From contig CAYTFK010000109.1 in the NCBI GenBank assembly GCA_964436865.1, positions 1-19,221 on the forward strand: a stretch of DNA of 19,221 bases, read 5' to 3'. The translations under genes were made by a program, and so were the position numbers. Each line of letters opens with the position of its first letter. Positions within the stretch are counted from its first letter, which is position 1. The notes beneath the pieces are model-generated. The model did not search any database and was not told the origin of the DNA. It was given only the letters and a program-made list of their open reading frames with translations. Source of the stretch: JAXGPP01 sp964436865. GTDB taxonomy: Bacteria > Planctomycetota > Planctomycetia > Pirellulales > Thermoguttaceae. This document shows, one piece after another, positions 8,383 to 14,853 of this stretch.

Positions 8383-8697
8383 ATGTCGAACCCGTCGGAA
8401 CTGCCGAGCAGCGCGAGGCCCAGTCGCCTTGCGTCGGAGGAATCGCAGTCCGCCGAGTTGACGTTGAAAAACTTCCGCTACGTCGTCGGGTCGGTGAACG
8501 ACAACGCCCTGGAGGTTTGGACGGATCTTTGGGAGCAACTACAACAGGGCCTTAGCCCTTCGGGCATGGTGCTGCCGCAGTCGGAGCAGGGTTTTCAACC
8601 CCCGTGCGGCTGGCCCGAATTCCTGGAGAAGTTCTGGCTCCTCAAGCACTATCTCGATTACACGCACCGCTTCTGCCGGGAAACGGAATGGCGGTGA
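8383..8697 (+). CDS. Small protein of unknown function, first gene after the sigma-54 promoter
   Basis: The protein has 104 residues. ATG 8383 is preferred to upstream TTG because GGAAGGAAG lies seven bases before it. The first 25 residues are Ser/Pro/Glu-rich and probably disordered. The rest is acidic and aromatic, with predicted helices (NALEVWTDLWEQLQQGL, then GWPEFLEKFWLLKHYLDYTH) and two Cys residues. There is no signal peptide or membrane segment, and I recognise no family. It is the first gene after a sigma-54 promoter and lies 181 bases before gdhA on the same strand. By position it could be a regulator or partner of nitrogen assimilation, but nothing in the sequence proves this. Coding is supported by codon use, the ribosome site and the upstream promoter. 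Confidence 0.75.
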   Translation: MSNPSELPSSARPSRLASEESQSAELTLKNFRYVVGSVNDNALEVWTDLWEQLQQGLSPSGMVLPQSEQGFQPPCGWPEFLEKFWLLKHYLDYTHRFCRETEWR

Positions 8698-8812
8698 TCG
8701 AGTGACCGTCGAGTCCCGGCGGAGGTGGAAAGAAACGCAGAGCGGATCGGCGCGCCGTTCCCGATGACGGTGTCCCGGTTGGGTCCGGACGGCTGACCGA
8801 TTCATGGCTGTG

Positions 8813-8841
8813 CCTTGGGATGTTCCCAAGGTCCTTTTGTT
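8813..8841 (+). terminator. gdhA: Terminator or attenuator hairpin in the gdhA leader
   Basis: A perfect 8-bp inverted repeat, CCTTGGGA (8813-8820) and TCCCAAGG (8824-8831), has a TGT loop and is followed by the T-rich TCCTTTTGTT. It lies 115 bases after the small gene and 37 bases before the gdhA start codon. Read-through past it would be needed for sigma-54-driven gdhA expression unless a separate promoter lies inside or after it; no convincing one was seen. Confidence 0.55.
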
Positions 8842-8878
8842 GCCCGTGATCAAGTGCGCATGTCAGGAGAAACAATCG

Positions 8879-10243
8879 ATGTCGACTACCAGCGGCGCGG
8901 CCTCGGCGGCCGTGGAAGAATTCATGGGGAAGGTGATCGCCAAGAACTATGGCGAACTGGAGTTTCACCAGGCGGTCCGGGAAGTTGCCGAATCGGTCAT
9001 GCCGGTGGTCCTCGCCACGCCGGCGTATCGCAAAGCGCGGATCCTCGAGCGGATGGTCGAGCCTGAGCGCGTGGTGCTGTTCCGCGTCGCCTGGATGGAC
9101 GACCACGGCGAGGTCCAGGTGAATCGTGGGTTCAGAGTGCAGATGAATAGTGCGATCGGGCCGTATAAGGGCGGATTGCGATTCCATCCCACCGTAACCC
9201 TCGGCGTGCTGAAGTTCCTCGCATTCGAACAGGTATTCAAGAACAGCCTCACCACGCTTCCCATGGGCGGCGGCAAAGGCGGCTCAGACTTCGATCCCAA
9301 GGGCAAGAGCGACAATGAAGTGATGCGCTTCTGCCAGGCGTTCATGACCGAACTGTTCCGCCACATCGGTGCCGACACCGACGTCCCGGCCGGCGATATC
9401 GGCGTCGGCGGCCGCGAGATCGGTTTCCTGTTCGGCCAGTACAAGAAACTCGCCAACCGGTTCACCGGCGTGTTGACCGGCAAGGGCCTCGAGTACGGCG
9501 GGTCGCTCATTCGCCCCGAAGCAACCGGCTATGGAGCCGTCTACTTCGCCCAGGAAATGCTCGCCACTCGCAACGATAGTGCCGAGGGCAAGGTAGCCGC
9601 CGTCTCCGGCTCTGGCAACGTCGCTCAATACACCATCGAGAAGCTCCTCCAACTGGGGGCCAAACCGATCAGCGTCTCGGATTCAGGCGGAACGGTCGTT
9701 GACGAGGCCGGCATCGACGAAGAAAAGCTTCGCTGGATCATGGATCTCAAGAATGTCCGCCGCGGACGCATCAGCGAATACGCTGAGAAGTTCAAGGGCG
9801 CGAAGTACCACGCCGGCAAACGGCCGTGGGGGGTGAAGTGCGACCTGGCCTTCCCCAGCGCTACCCAGAACGAGATCGACGGCGCCGATGCGGCCGAGTT
9901 GGTCAAGAACGGCTGCATCTGCGTTGCCGAGGGGGCCAACATGCCCACCACGCCGGAAGGCGTCGATGTGTTCCTGGAAGCCAAGATCCTGTACGGCCCG
10001 GGCAAAGCCGCCAACGCGGGCGGCGTGGCCACATCGGGCCTGGAAATGGCCCAGAATGCCACACACCTGCGCTGGCCGCGCGAGGAAGTTGACAGCCGGC
10101 TCCACCAGATCATGGTTTCGATCCATCAGAACTGTGTGAAATACGGAACTGACGAGAAAGGCTTTGTGAACTATGTTCGCGGCGCCAATATCGCCGGCTT
10201 CGTCAAGGTCGCCGACGCCATGATTCAGCAGGGCCTGGTCTGA
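8879..10243 (+). CDS. gdhA: Glutamate dehydrogenase, NADP-type (EC 1.4.1.4)
   Basis: The 454-residue protein, the normal length for the hexameric short-chain bacterial enzyme, catalyses reductive amination of 2-oxoglutarate with ammonium, giving glutamate in the cytoplasm. The substrate-binding and catalytic region is intact: GPYKGGLRFHP with Lys97, Lys121 in FEQVFKNSLTTLPMGGGKGG, and catalytic Lys133 in the same block. The dinucleotide-binding segment AAVSGSGNVAQYTIEKLLQLGA follows in the second half, with PEATGYGAVYF between. The family resemblance is to NADP-dependent biosynthetic enzymes; cofactor choice is inferred from that. ATG 8879 is chosen because AGGAG lies nine bases upstream and the protein begins like its relatives; the frame stays open 25 codons further. 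It is preceded by a sigma-54-controlled small gene and a hairpin and followed by nfnAB, which can supply NADPH. Confidence 0.96.
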   Translation: MSTTSGAASAAVEEFMGKVIAKNYGELEFHQAVREVAESVMPVVLATPAYRKARILERMVEPERVVLFRVAWMDDHGEVQVNRGFRVQMNSAIGPYKGGLRFHPTVTLGVLKFLAFEQVFKNSLTTLPMGGGKGGSDFDPKGKSDNEVMRFCQAFMTELFRHIGADTDVPAGDIGVGGREIGFLFGQYKKLANRFTGVLTGKGLEYGGSLIRPEATGYGAVYFAQEMLATRNDSAEGKVAAVSGSGNVAQYTIEKLLQLGAKPISVSDSGGTVVDEAGIDEEKLRWIMDLKNVRRGRISEYAEKFKGAKYHAGKRPWGVKCDLAFPSATQNEIDGADAAELVKNGCICVAEGANMPTTPEGVDVFLEAKILYGPGKAANAGGVATSGLEMAQNATHLRWPREEVDSRLHQIMVSIHQNCVKYGTDEKGFVNYVRGANIAGFVKVADAMIQQGLV

Positions 10244-10312
10244 CCAGGCGACCCGGCGGCCGACGGCGGAGTGCGACCTGGCCGCACTGGCCTGCGCTGC
10301 TGAACGGCCTTC

Positions 10313-10345
10313 GCGTCCCCTCTCCCCGGTGCGGAGAGGGGACGC
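10313..10345 (+). terminator. Strong GC hairpin after gdhA
   Basis: A perfect 13-bp inverted repeat (10313-10325 with 10333-10345; core GTCCCCTCTCC and GGAGAGGGGAC) encloses the loop CCGGTGC, 70 bases after the gdhA stop. There is no T tract, so it may act as a pause, an RNA-stability element or a dispersed palindrome rather than a standard intrinsic terminator. Only one copy is present in the window. Confidence 0.5.
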
Positions 10346-10394
10346 CGCTGAAAGACGAGCCGCAACGATTTGCGGGAACTCAACTTAACTGCTT

Positions 10395-10423
10395 TTGCCG
10401 CAATCGCCGCCGTCTGCTATAGT
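10395..10423 (+). promoter_or_regulatory. Sigma-70-type promoter for nfnAB
   Basis: TTGCCG (10395-10400) and TATAGT (10418-10423) are separated by exactly 17 bases; they match the -35 box in four of six and the -10 box in five of six positions. The start site would be near 10430, about 80 bases before the nfnA start codon and downstream of the gdhA hairpin, so the pair seems transcribed separately from gdhA. Confidence 0.55.
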
Positions 10424-10508
10424 TAACTGTTCTCCATGGCTCATCGCGTAGTCCGTTGTGCTCCGCCCCTCCGCCGTCTCGGCGGCTCTTCGCACGTTCG
10501 AGGATCCA

Positions 10509-11363
10509 ATGCCACTGATACTCTGTAAACACCAGCTTGCCCGCGGCATCGAAGAGATGGTCGTCGACGCTCCGCAGGTGGCGGCGAAAGCGGAAGCGGG
10601 ACATTTTGTCATCGTCATGGCCGACGAACGTGGCGAACGCGTGCCGCTCACCGTTGCCGACTACGACCGTCGGGCCGGGACAATCACGCTGGTGATGATG
10701 GTCCTGGGAACATCGTCGCGAAAGCTGGCCGGCTTGCGCGCCGGCGACAACCTGCACGCCCTTATCGGGCCGCTCGGCCACCCCTCGCCAATCGCGGATT
10801 ATGGCACCGTCGTCATGGTGGCCGGAGGCGTGGGGACCGCGCCCATCTACCCGATCGCCCGCAGCCTCCGCGAGCGCGGCAACCGGATCATCTCGATTCA
10901 GGGCGCGCGAAACGCCGAACTGCTGTTCTGGCAGGAGAAACTCGCCGCCGTGAGCGACTGCCACATTCTTGTCACCGACGACGGCTCGGCCGGTCAACGC
11001 GCGCTGGTCACCGAACCGTTGCAGGAACTGCTCCGAACCGACCAGAGCATCGGGTGTGTCTACGCGATCGGACCGGCGCCAATGATGCGGGCCTGCGCCG
11101 AAACGACGCGGCCGCTGGCCACCCGGACCATTGTCAGCCTGAACACGATCATGGTGGACGGCACCGGCATGTGCGGGGGCTGCCGCGTCAGAGTGGGCGG
11201 CCGCGTGCTGTTCACCTGTGTGGATGGCCCCGAATTCGACGGTCACCAGGTCGATTGGGACTCCGTGCTCGCCCGTCAACGAATCTATCACGCGGAAGAG
11301 AAGTGCTCGCTCAACCGCTACGTCGATGAAGCCCGCAAGCTCGAGGAATCGCAGCGGGCATGA
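10509..11363 (+). CDS. nfnA: NfnA/SudB-type FAD and [2Fe-2S] subunit of ferredoxin:NADP+ oxidoreductase
   Basis: The 284-residue protein belongs to the sulfide/dihydroorotate dehydrogenase-like FAD/NAD-binding family. The order is an N-terminal FAD-binding barrel (VPLTVADYDRRAGTI near residue 53), the NAD-binding segment VMVAGGVGTAPIYPIARSL, and a C-terminal iron-sulfur loop DGTGMCGGCRVRVGG with Cys222, Cys225 and Cys237 followed by VDGPEFDGH. These fit the small subunit of NfnAB, which couples NADH and reduced ferredoxin to NADP+ reduction. ATG 10509 is preferred because GAGG lies five bases upstream and the start aligns with the family; the open frame extends 17 codons more. The partner gene begins 15 bases after the stop. 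Bifurcation itself has been shown mainly in anaerobes; a simpler transhydrogenase or sulfide-linked role remains possible. Confidence 0.9.
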   Translation: MPLILCKHQLARGIEEMVVDAPQVAAKAEAGHFVIVMADERGERVPLTVADYDRRAGTITLVMMVLGTSSRKLAGLRAGDNLHALIGPLGHPSPIADYGTVVMVAGGVGTAPIYPIARSLRERGNRIISIQGARNAELLFWQEKLAAVSDCHILVTDDGSAGQRALVTEPLQELLRTDQSIGCVYAIGPAPMMRACAETTRPLATRTIVSLNTIMVDGTGMCGGCRVRVGGRVLFTCVDGPEFDGHQVDWDSVLARQRIYHAEEKCSLNRYVDEARKLEESQRA

Positions 11364-11378
11364 GGAAGAGGTGACGTG

Positions 11379-12803
11379 ATGAGTCAGGCCCGCGAAGAGC
11401 CGGCGAGGAAGACGGTCCAGAAAACCCGCACGCCGATGCCCGAGCAGGAACCGGCGGCGCGCATCAGAAACTTCGACGAAGTGCCCGTCGGCTACACGCC
11501 CGAGCAGGCCCGGCAGGAAGCCTCACGCTGCCTCGGCTGCAAGAATCCCGCCTGTGTCGCGGGGTGCCCGGTCAATGTCGACATTCCCGGTTTTCTGCGA
11601 CTGGTTCAGGCCGGCGACTATGCCGCCGCGGCACGCCAAATCAAGAAGACCAACGTCTTGCCGGCGATCTGCGGCCGCGTCTGCCCCCAGGAATCGCAGT
11701 GCGAATCGAAGTGCGTCCTCAATAAGAAGTTCGAAGCAGTGGCCATCGGCCGCCTGGAGCGGTTCGTCGCTGATTTCGAGCGGCAGAACAACCTCGTTCA
11801 GTTGCCCGAAAAGGAACCGCCTACCGGAAAACGCGTCGCCGTGGTCGGCTCGGGACCGGCGGGCCTCACCGTGGCCGGCGACCTCGTCCTCCTGGGTCAT
11901 GAGGTCACGGTGTTTGAAGCATTCCACAAGCCGGGTGGAGTGCTGATGTACGGCATTCCCGAGTTCCGGCTTCCCAAGCGGATCGTCGAGCAGGAAGTCG
12001 CATTTCTCGAGCGCCTGGGCGTCAGGATCGAGTTGAATCAGGTCGTCGGCCGTGCGGTGGATGTCGACGAATTGCTCCACGACAAAGGCTTCGACGCCGT
12101 CTTCATCGGCGTGGGCGCGGGCTTGCCCGTGTTCATGAATGTTCCCGGCGAGGACCTCGGAGGCGTCTACTCGGCTGCCGAGTACCTCACCCGAAGCAAT
12201 CTCATGCGGGCCTATCTCTTTCCGGAATATGATACGCCGGTGGTCCGCGGCAGGCACGTCTCGGTCGTGGGGGGTGGAAACGTTGCCATGGATGCCGCGC
12301 GGACCGCACGCCGCCTCGGGGCCGAGAGCGTATCAATCGTCTACCGCCGATCCCGCGAAGAACTGCCGGCACGGGCTGAAGAAGTGCACCATGCCGAACA
12401 GGAGGGCGTCAACTTCCGGTTGCTCACCAATCCGGTAGCGTTTGAAGGGGACGAGCGCCGGATGGTCCAGCGGATGCGATGCCAGCGCATGGAACTGGGT
12501 GAACCGGACGCCTCCGGTCGCCGCCGCCCGGTGCCCGTAGCCGATTCCGAATTCACCATCGACACCGATCTGGTGATCGTTGCGATCGGTTCTGGAGCCA
12601 ACCCGCTATTGACCCAATCGACTTCAGGGTTGGGTCTGAACCGCTGGGGATATATTGCCGCCGACGAGAACGGCCGGACGAATAAGTCCGCCGTCTGGGC
12701 GGGAGGTGATATCGTGACCGGTTCGGCCACGGTAATCGAGGCCATGGGCGCCGGCCGCAAGGCGGCCCGCGACATCCATCTGGCACTCTCCGGCAACGCG
12801 TAG
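11379..12803 (+). CDS. nfnB: NfnB/SudA-type large subunit (GltD-like, NADPH-dependent glutamate synthase small-chain family)
   Basis: The protein has 474 residues. An N-terminal 4Fe-4S domain has C51LGC54KNPACVAGC63P and a second set in ICGRVCPQESQCESKC. An FAD-binding segment follows (VAVVGSGPAGLTVAGDL), then an NADPH-binding segment (VSVVGGGNVAMDAARTARR) and the C-terminal FAD contact AGGDIVTGSATVIEAMGAG. Databases often name such proteins glutamate synthase small subunit (gltA/gltD), but no GltB large subunit is near, and the gene pairs with the NfnA-type subunit, which is the signature of NfnAB/SudBA. ATG 11379 follows GAGG by seven bases; the overlapping GTG three bases earlier is possible. 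A Lys/Arg-rich extension of about 20 residues precedes the conserved RTPMPEQEP start. It is expected to be cytoplasmic, in complex with NfnA. Confidence 0.9.
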   Translation: MSQAREEPARKTVQKTRTPMPEQEPAARIRNFDEVPVGYTPEQARQEASRCLGCKNPACVAGCPVNVDIPGFLRLVQAGDYAAAARQIKKTNVLPAICGRVCPQESQCESKCVLNKKFEAVAIGRLERFVADFERQNNLVQLPEKEPPTGKRVAVVGSGPAGLTVAGDLVLLGHEVTVFEAFHKPGGVLMYGIPEFRLPKRIVEQEVAFLERLGVRIELNQVVGRAVDVDELLHDKGFDAVFIGVGAGLPVFMNVPGEDLGGVYSAAEYLTRSNLMRAYLFPEYDTPVVRGRHVSVVGGGNVAMDAARTARRLGAESVSIVYRRSREELPARAEEVHHAEQEGVNFRLLTNPVAFEGDERRMVQRMRCQRMELGEPDASGRRRPVPVADSEFTIDTDLVIVAIGSGANPLLTQSTSGLGLNRWGYIAADENGRTNKSAVWAGGDIVTGSATVIEAMGAGRKAARDIHLALSGNA

Positions 12804-12839
12804 GCGCTCGAGCCTTATCTTGGCGCCAACGGGCATCGC

Positions 12840-12879
12840 AAGAAACGCAAACGCCAGTCAGCCGTTTGGGCTGCTGGCG
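12840..12879 (-). terminator. Intrinsic terminator of the tRNA gene
   Basis: On the minus strand CGCCAG pairs with CTGGCG and AGCC with GGCT around the loop CAAAC, with a small internal bulge, then TTTGCGTTTCTT follows. It begins five bases after the tRNA 3' end. On the plus strand no T run follows, so it is oriented for the tRNA rather than nfnB. Confidence 0.6.
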
Positions 12880-12883
12880 CAAG

Positions 12884-12957
12884 TAGCGGCGCAGGGACTC
12901 GAACCCCGGACACGTGGATTATGATTCCACTGCTCTAACCAACTGAGCTACGCCGCC
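12884..12957 (-). tRNA. tRNA-Met (anticodon CAT)
   Basis: A 74-base cloverleaf can be drawn. The acceptor is GGCGGCG with CGCCGCT (first pair G-U) and discriminator A. The D arm is GCTC-AGTTGGTTA-GAGC, the anticodon stem GTGGA/TCCAC with loop ATCATAA, and the T arm CGGGG-TTCGAGT-CCCTG. The anticodon is CAT. The D arm and loop resemble elongator tRNA-Met; a lysidine-modified tRNA-Ile(CAT) cannot be fully excluded. CCA is not encoded (ACTT follows the acceptor), so it must be added enzymatically. Confidence 0.93.
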
Positions 12958-12992
12958 TTGGCTGCACGACTGCAGGGCCGGGCAGAAACTCA

Positions 12993-13020
12993 AAGATACC
13001 GAATATTCATCGGCTGACAA
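12993..13020 (-). promoter_or_regulatory. Sigma-70-type promoter of the tRNA gene
   Basis: On the minus strand TTGTCA (13020-13015) and TATCTT (12998-12993) are separated by 16 bases, matching five and four of six consensus positions. The -10 box lies about 35 bases before the tRNA 5' end. Confidence 0.5.
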
Positions 13021-13089
13021 GGGTTCGTTGCCATCCCCAAATTCCCCAATCGACCCAATTTCTTTTGTATCGGCCGCAGTACCACTCAC

Positions 13090-13962
13090 TCACAGCGACC
13101 GGCCGATGGCCAGGATCTCGGGTGCGTCCAGGACTTGATCGTTCGAATCGAAGAGCCGCCGCAGAGCGGCTTTGTGGATCTTCATCTTCAGCCCCCCAAC
13201 GCCAATGGCACCATAGCAAGTCTGCTCGTCGTGCTCGACGGCGCGGTCGGTCGAAGCGATCCCCTCGATTCCTGCCGGCGCGACGGCATTGAGGTCGATT
13301 GCCACCTGGAGCGAGCGGCTACGGCGGCGTGATTCCACTGTGAGCAGCCGAATACCAGCAGCACCGGCGGCGATGACAAGCTGGACACCCTCCAGGGCCG
13401 AGTCGATCTCAGCGGGGGTGCCTGGGGCGCAAGGGGTCAGACGCGAACCGGGCACCTTCGCGGCCACGGCTTGGCACACCTCGGCTGCACGGTCGCGTCG
13501 TCGTGAGGCCGCCCGTACCGCAGCACCCTCGCGAGCGAGCAGTTCCACCACTCGGCGACCCACCGGTCCGGTGGCGGCCAGGACCAACGCCGTCGTCTCA
13601 TCGAGCGTGAGGTGCTTTCCGGCGGCCAACACGGCGGCAGCGGCTGTCGTATTGGATCCATTGGAGTCCATCATCACCGAGACCCGCATGGGGCCGAAGA
13701 ACGTCCGCCGCACCTCGTCCAGCAAAGCTTCGCCTGCCGCGACGTCGGAGCCGCCGATGAACAGGGCCGTCCGACGCAGGTCCTCGGCACCCCGGGTGAA
13801 AATCGCCCCGTAGACCAGGTCGCGAACGGCTTCCGGCCGCACCCCCGCGTGCCGAAAGAGGAAACTGATCCCGGCATCCACCGCCACAACGCCGTCGAAG
13901 ACGCTCGGCTGGGAATCGGAGTCGAGTTGGATCAGGATCGTCGGTTTGGCATCGGTCGCCAC
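13090..13962 (-). CDS. mtdB: Methylene-tetrahydromethanopterin dehydrogenase MtdB
   Basis: The enzyme oxidises methylene-H4MPT to methenyl-H4MPT with NAD(P)+, the step after formaldehyde capture by Fae. The 290-residue protein is close to the usual length of about 290-300. Family hallmarks are the N-terminal ILIQLDSDSQPSVFDGVVAV, the pterin-site block FFGPMRVSVMMDSNGSNTTA, the nucleotide-binding loop VLAATGPVGRRVVELLAREG, and near the C-terminus GAIGVGGLKMKIHKAAL. GTG 13962 is chosen because GAGG lies eight bases upstream and the protein then begins like its relatives; the frame stays open to TTG 14007, but those codons have no homologous counterpart. The gap to fae is 48 bases, so the two are probably one transcript. 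Identification is firm; the start codon is less so. Confidence 0.93.
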   Translation of the reverse strand: MATDAKPTILIQLDSDSQPSVFDGVVAVDAGISFLFRHAGVRPEAVRDLVYGAIFTRGAEDLRRTALFIGGSDVAAGEALLDEVRRTFFGPMRVSVMMDSNGSNTTAAAAVLAAGKHLTLDETTALVLAATGPVGRRVVELLAREGAAVRAASRRRDRAAEVCQAVAAKVPGSRLTPCAPGTPAEIDSALEGVQLVIAAGAAGIRLLTVESRRRSRSLQVAIDLNAVAPAGIEGIASTDRAVEHDEQTCYGAIGVGGLKMKIHKAALRRLFDSNDQVLDAPEILAIGRSL

Positions 13963-14010
13963 GGACGGGCCCTCGTCGGAGATGACACGCACCCTGCAAT
14001 GTCGCAAAGT

Positions 14011-14508
14011 CTAGAAGCCGCGGAACGGATGCTCCGCGCTGTCTTTGCCCGCCAGAACCTCGTCCGCCGTGGGCTTGCCCGACATGGCGTTGCGAATCGC
14101 CATCCGGGTGGCTTCGAGATTGTAGTCGTAGATCTTCTTGTTGTCTTCGGCCCCGGGATGGATGAAGACGCCGCAGACAATCACCAGATTCTCGGCCTGA
14201 GCCTTGGGAATCACTCCCTCGGCGACTGAATCGGCAACTGCTTTGGCTACGGCCGCTTGGGCCGGACCAAACATCTGCACCGCCTGCTTCATCCCCTTGA
14301 TCGTGACCTTGGTTACCATCACAGTGGCCGGCTTGACCGCCAGATTGGGCGTCAGCACAGCCAGGAGGTTGGTGTGTCCTTCACTCTGCCGCGCCAGGGC
14401 GTTGGCGAACGCCACGCCGACTGGGCCGCTCTTATCGCCGATCAGAAGGTCGATGTGAGCGATCTCATTTCCTTCTCCCGCCAACGCTTCCCCGATGTAC
14501 ATCGACAT
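14011..14508 (-). CDS. fae: Formaldehyde-activating enzyme Fae
   Basis: The 165-residue protein condenses formaldehyde with tetrahydromethanopterin to give methylene-H4MPT. It has the start MSMYIGEALAGEGNEIAHID with the conserved catalytic His (His18), followed by NLLAVLTPNLAVKPATVM, the strongly conserved QAVQMFGPAQAAVAKAVAD, VCGVFIHPGAED and the C-terminal HPFRGF. Length matches single-domain Fae, with no fused Hps domain. ATG 14508 follows GGGAG by nine bases; an in-frame ATG two codons later is possible. It is the first gene of the pair with mtdB. In a planctomycete it most likely serves formaldehyde detoxification or C1 oxidation rather than full methylotrophy, which is inference. Confidence 0.97.
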   Translation of the reverse strand: MSMYIGEALAGEGNEIAHIDLLIGDKSGPVGVAFANALARQSEGHTNLLAVLTPNLAVKPATVMVTKVTIKGMKQAVQMFGPAQAAVAKAVADSVAEGVIPKAQAENLVIVCGVFIHPGAEDNKKIYDYNLEATRMAIRNAMSGKPTADEVLAGKDSAEHPFRGF

Positions 14509-14853
14509 TGTCTCGGTCTCCCAGTGTTACAGAGGAACATTGCCTCGGCGGCGGACACGGCTCTTCCGCGACCGGCGACGGCGGACACCCGCCAAGATTC
14601 TATTGAAGTCCGGTTGAGGTAGGAACCTATGCGGCAGACCGGCAGCTTGGTCGTGCACGGCTACCCCCCCTGCGATCGCCAGAATTGTACCGAGGCGTTC
14701 AAGCGTTGCCCCGATTTTGTCCGCCAGGCCGGACCGGAGCGCAACAAAAGACCTCCGCCGGATGCGCCGGCCGAGGTGACCGGCGACGGGCGGAGGTTCC
14801 CGAACGCTATTTTCGCGCAACTGATCCTGGACTGATCAGGGCCGCGTCGGCCC
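14509..14853. other. Intergenic region between the Tad-like gene and fae
   Basis: These 345 bases hold the terminator of the upstream gene and presumably the fae promoter. The best candidate on the minus strand is a TAGAAT box (14602-14597) without a good -35 partner. Short frames on both strands (for example plus 14629-14835) have no ribosome site or domain and are not called. Confidence 0.5.
14742..14797 (-). terminator. Terminator of the Tad-like von Willebrand gene
   Basis: On the minus strand ACCTCCGCC (14797-14789) pairs with GGCGGAGGT (14759-14751), enclosing a second hairpin GCCGG/CCGGC, and is followed by CTTTTGTTG. It lies about 57 bases after the stop codon. A smaller stem, AGGGCCG-ACG-CGGCCCT, sits directly after the stop itself. 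Confidence 0.55.

Noticed and set aside
11379..12803. Call as glutamate synthase small subunit acting with GltB
   Set aside because: No GltB gene is present and the immediate partner is an NfnA/SudB-type subunit; family names alone are misleading here.
12816..12832. Palindrome TTGGCGCCAA after nfnB
   Set aside because: Short perfect palindromes of G and C are expected by chance at this base composition, and no T run or second copy supports a role.
14629..14835. Plus-strand 68-codon frame upstream of fae
   Set aside because: No ribosome site, no domain, and it covers the terminator hairpin of the Tad-like gene.
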